Shown one piece after another: positions 26,278 to 34,843 of a DNA stretch of 64,000 nucleotides. The position numbers were made by a program, and so were the translations under genes. Below the pieces are notes generated by a model. The model was not told the DNA's origin. It worked only from the letters and a program-made list of their open reading frames with translations, and ran no database searches. Within the stretch, counting starts at the first letter, position 1. Every line of letters begins with the position of its first letter. Origin of the DNA: Conexibacter sp. CPCC 206217 (GTDB taxonomy: Bacteria > Actinomycetota > Thermoleophilia > Solirubrobacterales > Solirubrobacteraceae). Location: the NCBI RefSeq assembly GCF_030646165.1, contig NZ_JAUTDO010000001.1, forward strand, positions 248,001-312,000. Reading direction: 5' to 3'.

Positions 26278-26311
26278 GCTCGCATTGCGAGTAGACGCCC
26301 GATATGCGAGC
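26278..26311. promoter_or_regulatory. bipartite operator candidate (site B)
   Basis: GCTCGCATTGCGAG (26278-26291, nearly palindromic) and TATGCGAGC (26303-26311) lie between the divergent LLM and VOC genes; their starts are 25 bp apart. The outer arms GCTCGCAT and ATGCGAGC are inverted repeats. Site C at 34761 matches 25 of 34 positions with identical spacing. Confidence 0.6.
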
Positions 26312-26350
26312 ATCGTACCGGCTACACGAACAGGAGCGAGCGACGTCACC

Positions 26351-27292
26351 ATGAGCACCGCGACGACCCTCGGGGTCGACCACATCGGAGTCGGCGTGTC
26401 CGACATGGAGCAGTCGAAGGAGTTCTGGGCGCAGCTCGGCTTCAGCGAGGTCGCGTTCGACTACAGCGGGCCGCTGCCCGGACTCGGCGCGGTCGCCGGC
26501 CGCGACGGCGTGCAGGCGCGCGTCGTGATGCTGCGCCCCGCCGTCCCGACCGTGCTCGGACCGGGCGCCGTCAAGCTCGTCCACACGACCGACGCGCCGC
26601 CGCCGCCGATGCCCGACGGCATGGCGTGGGGCGAGCCCGGCGTCTGCGAGGTCTGCGTCCACGTGAAGGACCAGGCCGCGCTCTACGAGCGGCTCGTCGC
26701 CGCCGGCAGCACCGGCCTGATGGAGCCGAACACGTCGCCGCTGGACCCCTACGGCACGCTCTGCTCGCTCTCCTACGTCGCCGATCCCGACGGCACGAAG
26801 ATCGAGCTGATCGAGTGGCTCGACCTCGAGGCCGGCTGGCCGCAGGAGGCCGGGCCCCAGGGCGTCAACCACGTCGCCTTCGGCGTCGCCTCGCTGGAGC
26901 GCACGCGCGCGTTCTACGAGCAGCTCGGCTTCACCGGGATGCTGTTCGACTCCGACGGCTACTTCGAGCCGATGGACCCGTGGTACGCGCCGCGCAAGCC
27001 GCCGCGCCAGAAGATGACGCTGCTGACGAACCCCTCCGGCGCCGGGCTGGAGCCGGTCGAGCACATCCCCGCGTCGCCCGACATGAGCGGCGACTGGGGC
27101 CACCTCGGACCGTTCGACTTCGGCGTCGGCGTGCGCAACCTCGCCGTCGCCGTCGACCGCCTCGGCGAGCTGGGCGTCGAGCTGCGCTCACAGCCGCAGA
27201 CGATCGAGCTGGGCGGCGGCGCGACGTGGAGCTACGCGTACTTCGCGGACCCGGACGGGACGCGCGTCTGCCTCACGGAGGCGCGGTACTGA
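26351..27292 (+). CDS. two-domain VOC-family protein (ring-cleavage-dioxygenase-like)
   Basis: This 313-residue protein is built of two vicinal-oxygen-chelate modules. Each has a likely metal His near its start (VDHIGVGV and VNHVAFGV) and Glu near its end (KIELIEW and VCLTEARY). VOC proteins include extradiol dioxygenases, isomerases and epoxide/thiol transferases; the reaction here is undetermined. Start ATG 26351 is directly after GTCACC, with GGAG somewhat far upstream. It is the only plus-strand gene in this part of the island and would be controlled from site B. Confidence 0.8.
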   Translation: MSTATTLGVDHIGVGVSDMEQSKEFWAQLGFSEVAFDYSGPLPGLGAVAGRDGVQARVVMLRPAVPTVLGPGAVKLVHTTDAPPPPMPDGMAWGEPGVCEVCVHVKDQAALYERLVAAGSTGLMEPNTSPLDPYGTLCSLSYVADPDGTKIELIEWLDLEAGWPQEAGPQGVNHVAFGVASLERTRAFYEQLGFTGMLFDSDGYFEPMDPWYAPRKPPRQKMTLLTNPSGAGLEPVEHIPASPDMSGDWGHLGPFDFGVGVRNLAVAVDRLGELGVELRSQPQTIELGGGATWSYAYFADPDGTRVCLTEARY

Positions 27293-27329
27293 GGGAGAGG
27301 CGTCAGACCGGGCGGGCGTCGTCTGATGC

Positions 27330-28199
27330 TCACGCGACGCCCGCGAGGTCGGCCTCGATCAGCTGGGCGGTCCGCAGCAACGGTCTCACCAGCTCGCTGC
27401 GGACCGACTCGGCCGAGCGCCGCATCACGTGCGTCGAGAGGTTGATCGCGCCGGTCACCCTGCCGTCGCGGTCGCGGACCGGGGCGGCGACGGCGATCAG
27501 GCCCTCCTCCAGCTCCTGGTCGACGAGCGCGTAGCCCGCCTGCCTGACGCTGTCCAGCTGTGCGCGCAGCTCGGCCGCGTCGGTCACGGTGTGCGGCAGT
27601 ATCGGGCGCAGCGAGGCGCGCTCCAGGTACGCCTCCAGCTCGGCGTCCGTCAACGACGCGAGCAGCACCTTGCCCATCGAGGTCGCGTGCGCGGGCATCC
27701 GCGCGCCGACGTTGATCGCGATCGTCAGCGCCGCCGAGGACGGCACGCGCGCGAGGTAGACGATCTCGTCGCCGTCGAGCACCGACGCCTCGCTGGACTC
27801 GTCGACCTCGGCCACGAGCCGCTCGAGATGCGGCAGCGCGACGTCGGGGAAGCGCAGACCCGACAGGAACGAGTAGCCGAGCTGCAGCACCTTCGGCGTC
27901 AGCCGGAATATGCGGCCGTCGCTCTCGAGGTAGCCCAGCTCCATCAGCGTGATCAGGAAGCGGCGCGCGGTCGCGCGCGTCAGTCTCGTGCTCGCGGCGA
28001 GCTGGCTGACCGTCTGCTCCGGCGCGTGCGGACCGAAGGCGCGGATGATCGCGAGCCCGCGCTCGAGTGACTGGATGAACTCGCGCGGACGCTCGCCGCC
28101 GTTCTCGTCGTCGTCGCCCGGCAGGCTCGTCAATGAAACCCCCGACATGGGCCGCGATGTTATCGATGGCCGCCGCCACGACGGTCCACGTGCGTTCAT
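27330..28199 (-). CDS. IclR-family regulator (PcaR/PobR-like)
   Basis: This 289-residue regulator has an N-terminal winged helix (FIQSLERGLAIIRAFG, then LTRATARRFLITLMELGY) and the IclR effector domain (DGDEIVYLARV, ATSMGKVLLA, GYALVDQELEEGLIAVAAPV). The HTH wording is that of the PcaR/PobR branch, often activators of aromatic or organic-acid catabolism. Start ATG 28199 has GAGG 8 bases before it; an internal ATG at 28148 has none. It sits in the middle of the island and is the obvious candidate to bind sites A-C. Confidence 0.92.
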   Translation of the reverse strand: MNARGPSWRRPSITSRPMSGVSLTSLPGDDDENGGERPREFIQSLERGLAIIRAFGPHAPEQTVSQLAASTRLTRATARRFLITLMELGYLESDGRIFRLTPKVLQLGYSFLSGLRFPDVALPHLERLVAEVDESSEASVLDGDEIVYLARVPSSAALTIAINVGARMPAHATSMGKVLLASLTDAELEAYLERASLRPILPHTVTDAAELRAQLDSVRQAGYALVDQELEEGLIAVAAPVRDRDGRVTGAINLSTHVMRRSAESVRSELVRPLLRTAQLIEADLAGVA

Positions 28200-28218
28200 C
28201 GTGTTCGCCTCAGGCCGA

Positions 28219-29157
28219 TCATCTGGTTTCCGACGGTTCGGCGGCGCGGCGCGCCCGCTCCGCCGCGATCAGCTCGCGGTCGCGCCAGGCGACGCGCTCG
28301 TCCCACTGCTCCAACGGCAGCAGCGCGCGGCGCTGCTGCGCGACCGTCGCGACCAGCTCCGGCGTCCACGGATCGTCCTGACCGCGCTCGGCGCCCATGC
28401 GCGCGTAGGCCGGCCCCATCTTCTCCGCGTGCGAGGCGATCCCACCGCGCGTGTTGAGGTCGACCGTCTCGAACGGGCCGATGATCGCCCAGCGGCGCCC
28501 GAGCCCCTCGCGCACGACGCGATCGACGTCCTCCACAGACGCGACGCCGTCGCGCACGAGGCAGTACGCCTCGCGCAGCAGCGCGCCCTGCAGGCGGTTG
28601 AAGACGAACCCCTCCGGCTCGTGCGCGACCCGCACCGGCGACATGCCGGCGTCGCGCAGCAGCGCCTCGACGCCGTCCACGACCGCCGCCGCCGTGAACG
28701 GCGCCGGCACCAGCTCGACGACGGGCAGCAGGAACGGCGGGTTGGCCGGGTGCACGACGAGACAGCGCTCGCGTCCGGGCAGCTCACCCGCGAACGACGA
28801 CGCCGTCAGCGCCGAGGAGGAGCTGGCGAGCGAGACGTGCGGCGCCGCGAGCGCATCGAGCTGCGCGAACAGCTCCCGCTTCAGCTCGACGCGCTCCGGC
28901 GCGCACTCCTGCACGTGGATCGCGCCGTCCAGCGCCGTCGCCAGGTCGGTGTGCGTCGCGACGCGCTGCGCGACCGCCGCGGGCGGCGCGTCGAGCAGCC
29001 CCGCCGCGGCCAGCTCGTCCAGCCGCGCGCGCAGCTCGCCGCGGGCGGCGTCGAGCCGCCCCGCGTCGGTGTCGTGGAGCGCGACCGATCGTCCGGCGCG
29101 GGCGAACACGATCGCCCAGGCGACGCCGATCGAGCCGCTGCCGACGACCGCGATCAC
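28219..29157 (-). CDS. 3-hydroxyacyl-CoA dehydrogenase-family (lambda-crystallin/gulonate-dehydrogenase-like) enzyme
   Basis: The 312-residue protein has the NAD fold VVGSGSIG (residues 4-11), ECAPERVELKRELFAQLD, SSSSALTAS, and HPANPPFLLPVVELV, the region of the catalytic His. The length matches the short L-gulonate 3-dehydrogenase/lambda-crystallin group rather than full beta-oxidation proteins. It likely oxidises a beta-hydroxy acid or its CoA ester. GTG 29157 overlaps the stop of the GcvPB-like gene, so it is part of the same operon. Confidence 0.85.
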   Translation of the reverse strand: MIAVVGSGSIGVAWAIVFARAGRSVALHDTDAGRLDAARGELRARLDELAAAGLLDAPPAAVAQRVATHTDLATALDGAIHVQECAPERVELKRELFAQLDALAAPHVSLASSSSALTASSFAGELPGRERCLVVHPANPPFLLPVVELVPAPFTAAAVVDGVEALLRDAGMSPVRVAHEPEGFVFNRLQGALLREAYCLVRDGVASVEDVDRVVREGLGRRWAIIGPFETVDLNTRGGIASHAEKMGPAYARMGAERGQDDPWTPELVATVAQQRRALLPLEQWDERVAWRDRELIAAERARRAAEPSETR

Positions 29158-30704
29158 GGCACGACGTCCTTGCGCACCGCCGCGCGCCACGTCGTCGCCC
29201 ACCGCTGCGGGTCGTTGACGCCGCTGGCGTCGACCTGGTGCAGCGCCTGGTTGTGCGGCGCGGTCTTGACCAGCTCGGGATCCGTGTACGCCTCCTCGAC
29301 CACGTGCGCGAGCACGTCGATCCAGAGGTCGACGTCCTCGCGCGACCACAGCTCGCCGGCCTCCGGCGTGAACGGCTCGGGGACTATCCACGGCTCGTGC
29401 GAGAGCCAGAAGGCGTCGACGCCGAAGTCGACCATCCGGTTCTGCACGTCGAAGACGGTCACGCCGGTCTCCTGCGTGACGCCGTCGAGCGAGTAGCGCG
29501 TCATCTCCAGCCGCGGCGCGGTCAGGTGCGGCTGCGACTTCGTCACGCCTCTGATCCGCAGCAGGCGCGTCTCCATGTAGTTGTTGGCGAGCACCGACAG
29601 GTCGGCGGCGTCGCGGATCCCCTCGGCGCCCAGCGCGCGCGCCCACGCGTACGCCTTCACGACGACCGGGACGTTGCCCCAGTACTCGCGCACGCGGCCG
29701 ATCGACTGCGGCGCGTCGCGCTCCAGCCGATAGCCGTCGCCGTCGGGCCGCACGAGCGGGCGCGGCAGGAACGGCACCAGCTCCTCACTGCAGCCGTAGG
29801 CGCCCACGGCCGGTCCGCCGCCGCCCTTGGGCGCGCCGAACGTCTTGTGCAGCATGTACATGCAGGCGTCGAAGCCCAGCTCGCGGGCGCGGATCCGCCC
29901 CATCACGCCGTTGAAGTTGGCGTGGTCGTAGAAGGCCAAGCCGCCGGCCGCGTGGACGATCTCGACCCAGCGCTTGATGTGCGGGTTGTAGACGCCCATG
30001 TCGTCGGGGTTGTTGACCATCAGCGCGGCGGTTCTGTCGGAGACCGCGGCATCCAGCGCCTCGACCGACGGGTAGCCGTCGGGCTCCAGCGGCAGCGTCA
30101 CGAGCTTGAAGCCGGCCGCCGCGGCCGTCGCCGGGTTGCACGGGTGCGCCAGCATCGTCGTGACGATCTCGTCGCGCTGGCCCAGCTCGCCGCGGGCGGC
30201 GTGGTAGGCGCGCGTGATGCACGCGTGCGTGTAGGCCGCGTCGGCGCCGCCGCCGGGCTGGAAGACGAACTGCGACATGCCCGACAGCTCGCGCAGGATC
30301 AGGTCGAACTCGTGCACGATCTCCAGCACGCCCTGCAGCGTCTGCTCGTCCTGGCCCGGGTGCAGCTCGGCCAGGAACGGCCGCGCGGCGAGCTGCTCGT
30401 TCAGCCGCGCGTTGTACTTCATCGTGCACGTGCCGAACAGGTTCACGCCCATCATCCCGAGCGTCATCTGCGACAGGTGCAGGTAGTGGCGCTGGACCTC
30501 GAACTCCGACAGCTCCGGCAGCGCGGGCGCCTGCCTGCGGCGCACGCCCTCCGGCACCAGCGCCGCGCCGTCGCCGACGGCCGCGACGACGTCCGGCTCG
30601 GCGGCGCCGACCAGCATGCCGCGCCGGCCCTCGCGCCCCAGCTCGAGCACGACCGGTTCGTCCCAGCGCGCCGCGTGGTAGCGCGGCAGTCTCGTCGTCG
30701 TCAT
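29154..30704 (-). CDS. GcvPB-like PLP decarboxylase subunit (divergent)
   Basis: This 516-residue protein resembles subunit 2 of split glycine dehydrogenase (P-protein). The PLP lysine fits Lys287 in LHKTFGAPKGGGGP and the ring-nitrogen Asp fits FYDHANFNG (Asp260). Classical glycine-site text is changed: DGAN is DHAN, and AHGTNPASA is AHPCNPATA. No gcvH, gcvT or lipoate gene is nearby, so a plain glycine cleavage role is doubtful. It forms an operon with the GcvPA-like gene (ATGA overlap) and with aminotransferase, AcoX-like and dehydrogenase genes. The substrate may be another amino acid. Confidence 0.82.
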   Translation of the reverse strand: MTTTRLPRYHAARWDEPVVLELGREGRRGMLVGAAEPDVVAAVGDGAALVPEGVRRRQAPALPELSEFEVQRHYLHLSQMTLGMMGVNLFGTCTMKYNARLNEQLAARPFLAELHPGQDEQTLQGVLEIVHEFDLILRELSGMSQFVFQPGGGADAAYTHACITRAYHAARGELGQRDEIVTTMLAHPCNPATAAAAGFKLVTLPLEPDGYPSVEALDAAVSDRTAALMVNNPDDMGVYNPHIKRWVEIVHAAGGLAFYDHANFNGVMGRIRARELGFDACMYMLHKTFGAPKGGGGPAVGAYGCSEELVPFLPRPLVRPDGDGYRLERDAPQSIGRVREYWGNVPVVVKAYAWARALGAEGIRDAADLSVLANNYMETRLLRIRGVTKSQPHLTAPRLEMTRYSLDGVTQETGVTVFDVQNRMVDFGVDAFWLSHEPWIVPEPFTPEAGELWSREDVDLWIDVLAHVVEEAYTDPELVKTAPHNQALHQVDASGVNDPQRWATTWRAAVRKDVVP

Positions 30705-32140
30705 CGGGTCGCCTCCGCCAGCGCCGCCACGAGGCGGTCGAGATCGTCCTGCGCGTGCACCTCTGTGACGGCGTAGAGCGCCGATTGGCCCAGCTCCGGA
30801 TGCGACGCCGACAGGTCGCCGCCGCCGAAGACGCCCCTTGCACGCAGCGCCGCGTTGACCTCGCTGACCGTTCTCCCGCTCGCGTTGAAGTCGACGACCA
30901 GCTCCTTGAAGAAGCCGCCCCAGCGCACGCTCACGCCCGGCAGCTCGGCGATCCGCGCCGCCGCGTAGTGACTGCGCTGGAGGATCAGCTCGCCCAGCTC
31001 GGCGAAGCCCTGCGGCCCCATCAGCGACATGTAGACCGCGTTGACGACCGCCCACAGGTAGACGGAGTTGCCGGTCCAGTCCTTGCCGTTCTCGCGCGAG
31101 CCGTAGGAGGACTGCTCGAACAGCGTCATCGCGAAGCCGCGCTCGCCGGCGGCGCGCGTCGGCGCGATGCTGACCTGCAGCGTCGGATACTCGCGCGCGT
31201 AGCGCTCCTCGTCGCGGCTGGCGATGAAGCCGCCGACGCCGCCGCCGCAGTTCATGTGGACGCCGAGCGGCTGCGTCGAGCCGACCGCGATGTCGACGCC
31301 GAGCTGGCCGGGCGGCGCGAGCACGCCGAGGCTGAGCGGGTCGACGCCGAGGATCGTCTGCGCCCCGACGCCGCGCGCGAGCGCCGCGATCCGCTCCACC
31401 TCGGTCTCGATCACGCCGAGCGAGCCGGGCGTCTCGAGGTAGACGGCGGCGGTCCGCTCGCTCAGCTTCGCCTCCAGGTCGGCGACGTCGAGGCGGCCGC
31501 TGGCCGGGTCGACCGCGACCGCGACGATCGCGATGTGGCTCGCCATCTCGATCGGCTCGCAGTAGGTCCGCACGACGGCGAGCCGCTCGCGGTCCAGCGT
31601 CGCCGGCACGAGCACCTCGGCGCGGCCGGTGATCCGCTGCGCCATCCGGATCGCGTGCCCGGCGGCGCAGCCCCAGCTGTAGACGGGCAGGCCGACGAAG
31701 TCCAGCTCCAGCAGCTCGCCGAGCTGGCTGGCGAACTCGAACCACGCCTGGTTGCGGCCGTGGTCGGACGCGGGCGTCCCCCATTCGGAGGTGACGAACT
31801 CGGTCCGCTGCGCGATCTCGTCGCAGATCGCCGGCACGTGGTGCTGCCAGACGCCGCCGCCGAGGAACGACAGCGCCTGCTCGCAGTCGGTGTTGCGCGC
31901 GAGCGTGCGGCGCAGATGACGGCTGAGGTCGACCTCGGAGCCCAGCGCCGGCGGCAGCTGCAGCGGCCTGCTGAGACGATGGTCGTCCGGGATCTGGACG
32001 AACAGCTCCTCGGCGTCAGCGACGCCGACGGCGTCGAGCAGCTCCTGGCGCAGCTGCGGGGCCGAGTTGGCCATGTAGGGATGGGCGGTCGGTCCTGTCG
32101 GCGTCACGTGCGCCTGCCTCCTCGCGGGTGCTCTGGACAT
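30701..32140 (-). CDS. GcvPA-like PLP decarboxylase subunit (divergent)
   Basis: This 479-residue protein matches subunit 1 of split glycine dehydrogenase. It keeps FLGGGVWQHHVPAICDEI near the N-terminus, an aspartate-aminotransferase fold (VYLETPGSLGVIE) and GSTQPLGVHMNCGGGVGGFIA. The segment that normally reads REKATSNICTNQ is SRENGKDWTGNSVYLW here, a clear divergence at a conserved place. ATG 32140 was chosen; a later start near MANSAPQLRQ is possible. It abuts the AcoX-like gene with no gap and overlaps the GcvPB-like gene. Confidence 0.82.
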   Translation of the reverse strand: MSRAPARRQAHVTPTGPTAHPYMANSAPQLRQELLDAVGVADAEELFVQIPDDHRLSRPLQLPPALGSEVDLSRHLRRTLARNTDCEQALSFLGGGVWQHHVPAICDEIAQRTEFVTSEWGTPASDHGRNQAWFEFASQLGELLELDFVGLPVYSWGCAAGHAIRMAQRITGRAEVLVPATLDRERLAVVRTYCEPIEMASHIAIVAVAVDPASGRLDVADLEAKLSERTAAVYLETPGSLGVIETEVERIAALARGVGAQTILGVDPLSLGVLAPPGQLGVDIAVGSTQPLGVHMNCGGGVGGFIASRDEERYAREYPTLQVSIAPTRAAGERGFAMTLFEQSSYGSRENGKDWTGNSVYLWAVVNAVYMSLMGPQGFAELGELILQRSHYAAARIAELPGVSVRWGGFFKELVVDFNASGRTVSEVNAALRARGVFGGGDLSASHPELGQSALYAVTEVHAQDDLDRLVAALAEATR

Positions 32141-33352
32141 CTAGGTCGAGACTCTCATCACGATCGTGCGGCCCGGCGCGACGTGGACGCGCATGTAGCG
32201 CGACAGCTCCGCGTCGAGCGCGTCGTCGCCGGTGTCGACGCGCAGCGCCGGCGGATCGAGCCGCAGCAGCTTGTCGGCCGCGGCGATCACCTGGATCCGC
32301 TCGTGCCCCAGCCGCCGCAGCACGCGCGGGCTGAGCTGCTGGTTGCCGCGGCCGAACAGCGCGCCTTGGCCGCCGACGACGCCGCAGATCAGGGTCGCGG
32401 GGGCGTCGCTGGCGCGGGCGGCTGTGCTGGCGCCATCCCAACGCGTCGCCGCGCTCGGGCGGCTGCGACGGTCGTCATCGTCGTCCAGCAGGGCCAGCAG
32501 GCCGGCCTCGTCGAGGTCGCTCGCGACCAGCTCGCCGTGGCGGACCGCGTCGACGCCGAGCAGCGTGCCCTTCAGGCCGAGGTGGGAGAGCAGGCGCGCC
32601 GTCGTGCTGCCGGGGCCGACGAGCGTCAGGCGGCCCGGGTCGAGCGTGCGCGCGAGCTGGCGGCAGAGCGCGTCGACGGCGAGGTCGCCGGAGCTGCGCG
32701 GCGCGGCCTTCGCGGCGACCATCAGGGCGGGGGCGCGCGGCACGCGCACGCTGCCGTACAGGCGCGTCGAGATGCGGCCGGCGCGCGTCGCGTCCTCGTC
32801 CACGTCGGCGACCTCGCCGTCGCGCAGCGCGGCCGGGTCGGGGTCGCGCAGGTAGGCGGCGGCCGCGGCGCCGGCCGCCGCGGGCGTGGCGGCGAAGACG
32901 CCGGAGTGCATCTTCACGCCGGTCGGCACGCCGACCAGCGGCAGCGCGTCGCCGATCGCGTCGAGGATGTCGCGCGCGGTCCCGTCGCCGCCGGCGAACA
33001 GCACCAGGTCGACCCCGCGCTCGCGCATCTCGGAGACGGCGGCGCGGGTGTCGGCGGCGGTGGTGTCTCCCTCAGACGCATTGCTGGTCAGCGTCACATC
33101 CAACCCCGCCGCCGCGGCGATATCGCCGCCGAGCGCGCCCGGCGCGGCCAGGATCTCCAGCGGCGCTTCGCCGCCGGCCAACGTCGCCAGCGCCTGCGCG
33201 GCCCGCCGCGGGGCGACCGGTTCGGCCCCCCGCGCACGTGCCAGCGCCAGCGCCTCGGCGCCGTCGGTTCCCTTCAGCGCGACGCGTCCGCCCATGCCGG
33301 CGATCGGGTTCACGACGAACCCGAGGCGGCGGGGTGCGGAATGCGTCGTCAT
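32141..33352 (-). CDS. ATP-NAD kinase-family (AcoX-like) protein
   Basis: This 403-residue protein has the NAD/diacylglycerol-kinase fold: N-terminal LGFVVNPIAGMGGRVALKGTDG, the nucleotide motif FAGGDGTARD, then GVPTGVKMHSGVFA. The size and pattern fit COG3199/AcoX rather than housekeeping NAD kinase (about 290 residues). The role of AcoX proteins is poorly known; they occur in operons for acetoin and amino-acid breakdown. A low-complexity DDDDDRRSR loop lies near residue 300. It is transcribed between the aminotransferase and the GcvP-like pair. Confidence 0.82.
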   Translation of the reverse strand: MTTHSAPRRLGFVVNPIAGMGGRVALKGTDGAEALALARARGAEPVAPRRAAQALATLAGGEAPLEILAAPGALGGDIAAAAGLDVTLTSNASEGDTTAADTRAAVSEMRERGVDLVLFAGGDGTARDILDAIGDALPLVGVPTGVKMHSGVFAATPAAAGAAAAAYLRDPDPAALRDGEVADVDEDATRAGRISTRLYGSVRVPRAPALMVAAKAAPRSSGDLAVDALCRQLARTLDPGRLTLVGPGSTTARLLSHLGLKGTLLGVDAVRHGELVASDLDEAGLLALLDDDDDRRSRPSAATRWDGASTAARASDAPATLICGVVGGQGALFGRGNQQLSPRVLRRLGHERIQVIAAADKLLRLDPPALRVDTGDDALDAELSRYMRVHVAPGRTIVMRVST

Positions 33353-33371
33353 CGCTGCATCGTCTTCCTGC

Positions 33372-34754
33372 TCACGCGAGCGTGGCCGCCACCTCGTCGG
33401 CCGCTTCCCGCGCGACGCCGACGATCTCGTCGATCTCCGCGTCGGTCACGACGAACGGCGGCGAGAACGAGATCGAGTCGCTCTCGGGCAGCGCGCGCGT
33501 GATCACGCCGCGCTCCAGGCACGCTCTCGTGACGGCCGCGCCGACGCTTCCGAGCGGGTCGAATCTCGTCAACGGATCGCGCGCGGCGACGAACTCGACC
33601 GCGCCGACGAGGCCGATCCCGCGCACCTCGCCGACGATCGGATGGCCGGCGAACGCCTCGCGCAGTCTCGCCTGCAGGTGCGCGCCGCGCAGCCGGACCT
33701 GCTCCAGCAGGCCGTCGCGCTCGATCACGTCGAGGTTCGCCAGCGCCGCCGCGGCCGCGAGCGGATGCGACGTGTAGGTGTAGCCGTGGCTGAAGGTCGC
33801 CCCTCTGCTCTCGTCGGCGAGCACGCGCCAGACCTTCTCGGAGACGATGCAGGCCGACAGCGGCACGTACGCGGACGTGACGCCCTTGGCGATCGTCATC
33901 AGGTCCGGCTCGATGCCGAGCTGATCGCTGCCGAACCAGGTGCCGAGACGGCCGAACCCGCAGACGACCTCGTCGGCGATCAACAGCACGTCGTATTTGC
34001 GCAGAACAGCCTGGATCGCTGCGAAATACCCGGCCGGCGGGACGATCACACCGCCGGCTGCCTGCACCGGCTCGGCGATGAACGCCGCGACGGTGTCGGG
34101 GCCCTCCGCGATGATCAGCGCTTCCAGTTCCCGCGCGAGGCGGGCGCTGAAGTCGGCGTCGCTCTCGTTCGGCAGCGCCTCCCAGAGGCGGTGCGGCGCA
34201 CGCGTGTGCACGACGCCGTCGATCGGCAGGTCGAACATCTTGTGCATGCCGGGCAGGCCGGTGAGGCTGGCCGAGGCGATCGAGACGCCGTGGTAGCCCC
34301 GCAGACGGGAGATGAACTTCTTCTTCTGCGGGCGCCCGAGCAGGTTGTTGTACATCCGCACGAGCTTCATCTGCGTGTCGTTGGCGTCTGAGCCGCTGTT
34401 GCCGTACAGCACCTTCGACATGTTGGCGGGGGCCTTCTCGAGGATCCGCGCCGCCAGCAGCGCCGGCGTGTCGGTCGCCATCGAGGAGAATGAGTGGTAG
34501 TAGGCGAGTCTGAGCGCCTGCTCGCGCAGCGCGTCGGCGATCTCGACGCTGCCGTAGCCGACGTTCACGCACCACAGACCCGCCATCGCGTCGAGGTAGG
34601 TGCGGCCGTGCTCGTCCGTCAGCGTCGTGCCTCTGCCGCTGACGATCATGCGTCTGGGGCCGGCTCTTTCGTGCTCCCCAGGCACGCTGAATGGGTGAAA
34701 GACGTGGCGGCGATCGAGGTCGGCCAGCGCGTCTTGTGAGGGTGTCGTCGTCAT
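33372..34754 (-). CDS. class III aminotransferase (omega-amino acid:pyruvate type)
   Basis: This 460-residue fold-type I PLP enzyme has Lys290 (TIAKGVTSAYVPLSA) as the aldimine lysine, Asp261 in LLIADEVVCGFGRLG, and the cofactor phosphate loop NSGSDANDT (119-127). It transfers an amino group from an omega-amino acid or amine to pyruvate, giving an aldehyde that the divergent dehydrogenase at 34844 could oxidise. ATG 34754 gives MTTTPSQDALADLD; the frame extends further but into Arg-rich shadow. It is first in a five-gene operon, with site C just upstream. Confidence 0.92.
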   Translation of the reverse strand: MTTTPSQDALADLDRRHVFHPFSVPGEHERAGPRRMIVSGRGTTLTDEHGRTYLDAMAGLWCVNVGYGSVEIADALREQALRLAYYHSFSSMATDTPALLAARILEKAPANMSKVLYGNSGSDANDTQMKLVRMYNNLLGRPQKKKFISRLRGYHGVSIASASLTGLPGMHKMFDLPIDGVVHTRAPHRLWEALPNESDADFSARLARELEALIIAEGPDTVAAFIAEPVQAAGGVIVPPAGYFAAIQAVLRKYDVLLIADEVVCGFGRLGTWFGSDQLGIEPDLMTIAKGVTSAYVPLSACIVSEKVWRVLADESRGATFSHGYTYTSHPLAAAAALANLDVIERDGLLEQVRLRGAHLQARLREAFAGHPIVGEVRGIGLVGAVEFVAARDPLTRFDPLGSVGAAVTRACLERGVITRALPESDSISFSPPFVVTDAEIDEIVGVAREAADEVAATLA

Positions 34755-34760
34755 GTCCCT

Positions 34761-34801
34761 GCTCGGATTGCGGTCAAGTGCACGATATGCGAACCTTCGC
34801 A
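34761..34801. promoter_or_regulatory. bipartite operator candidate (site C)
   Basis: GCTCGGATTGCG (from 34761) and TATGCGAAC (34786-34794) reproduce site B with the same 25-bp offset. The second half is also the left arm of a palindrome TGCGAACCTTCGCA (34788-34801). It lies between the divergent aminotransferase and aldehyde dehydrogenase genes. Confidence 0.6.
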
Positions 34802-34843
34802 AAACCGATCGCTGCTGTCCACCCCCCCGTCGGGAGACCGCCC

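Noticed and set aside
29154..32140. Ordinary glycine cleavage system
   Set aside because: No gcvT, gcvH or lpd nearby, altered conserved motifs in both subunits, and no glycine riboswitch seen upstream.
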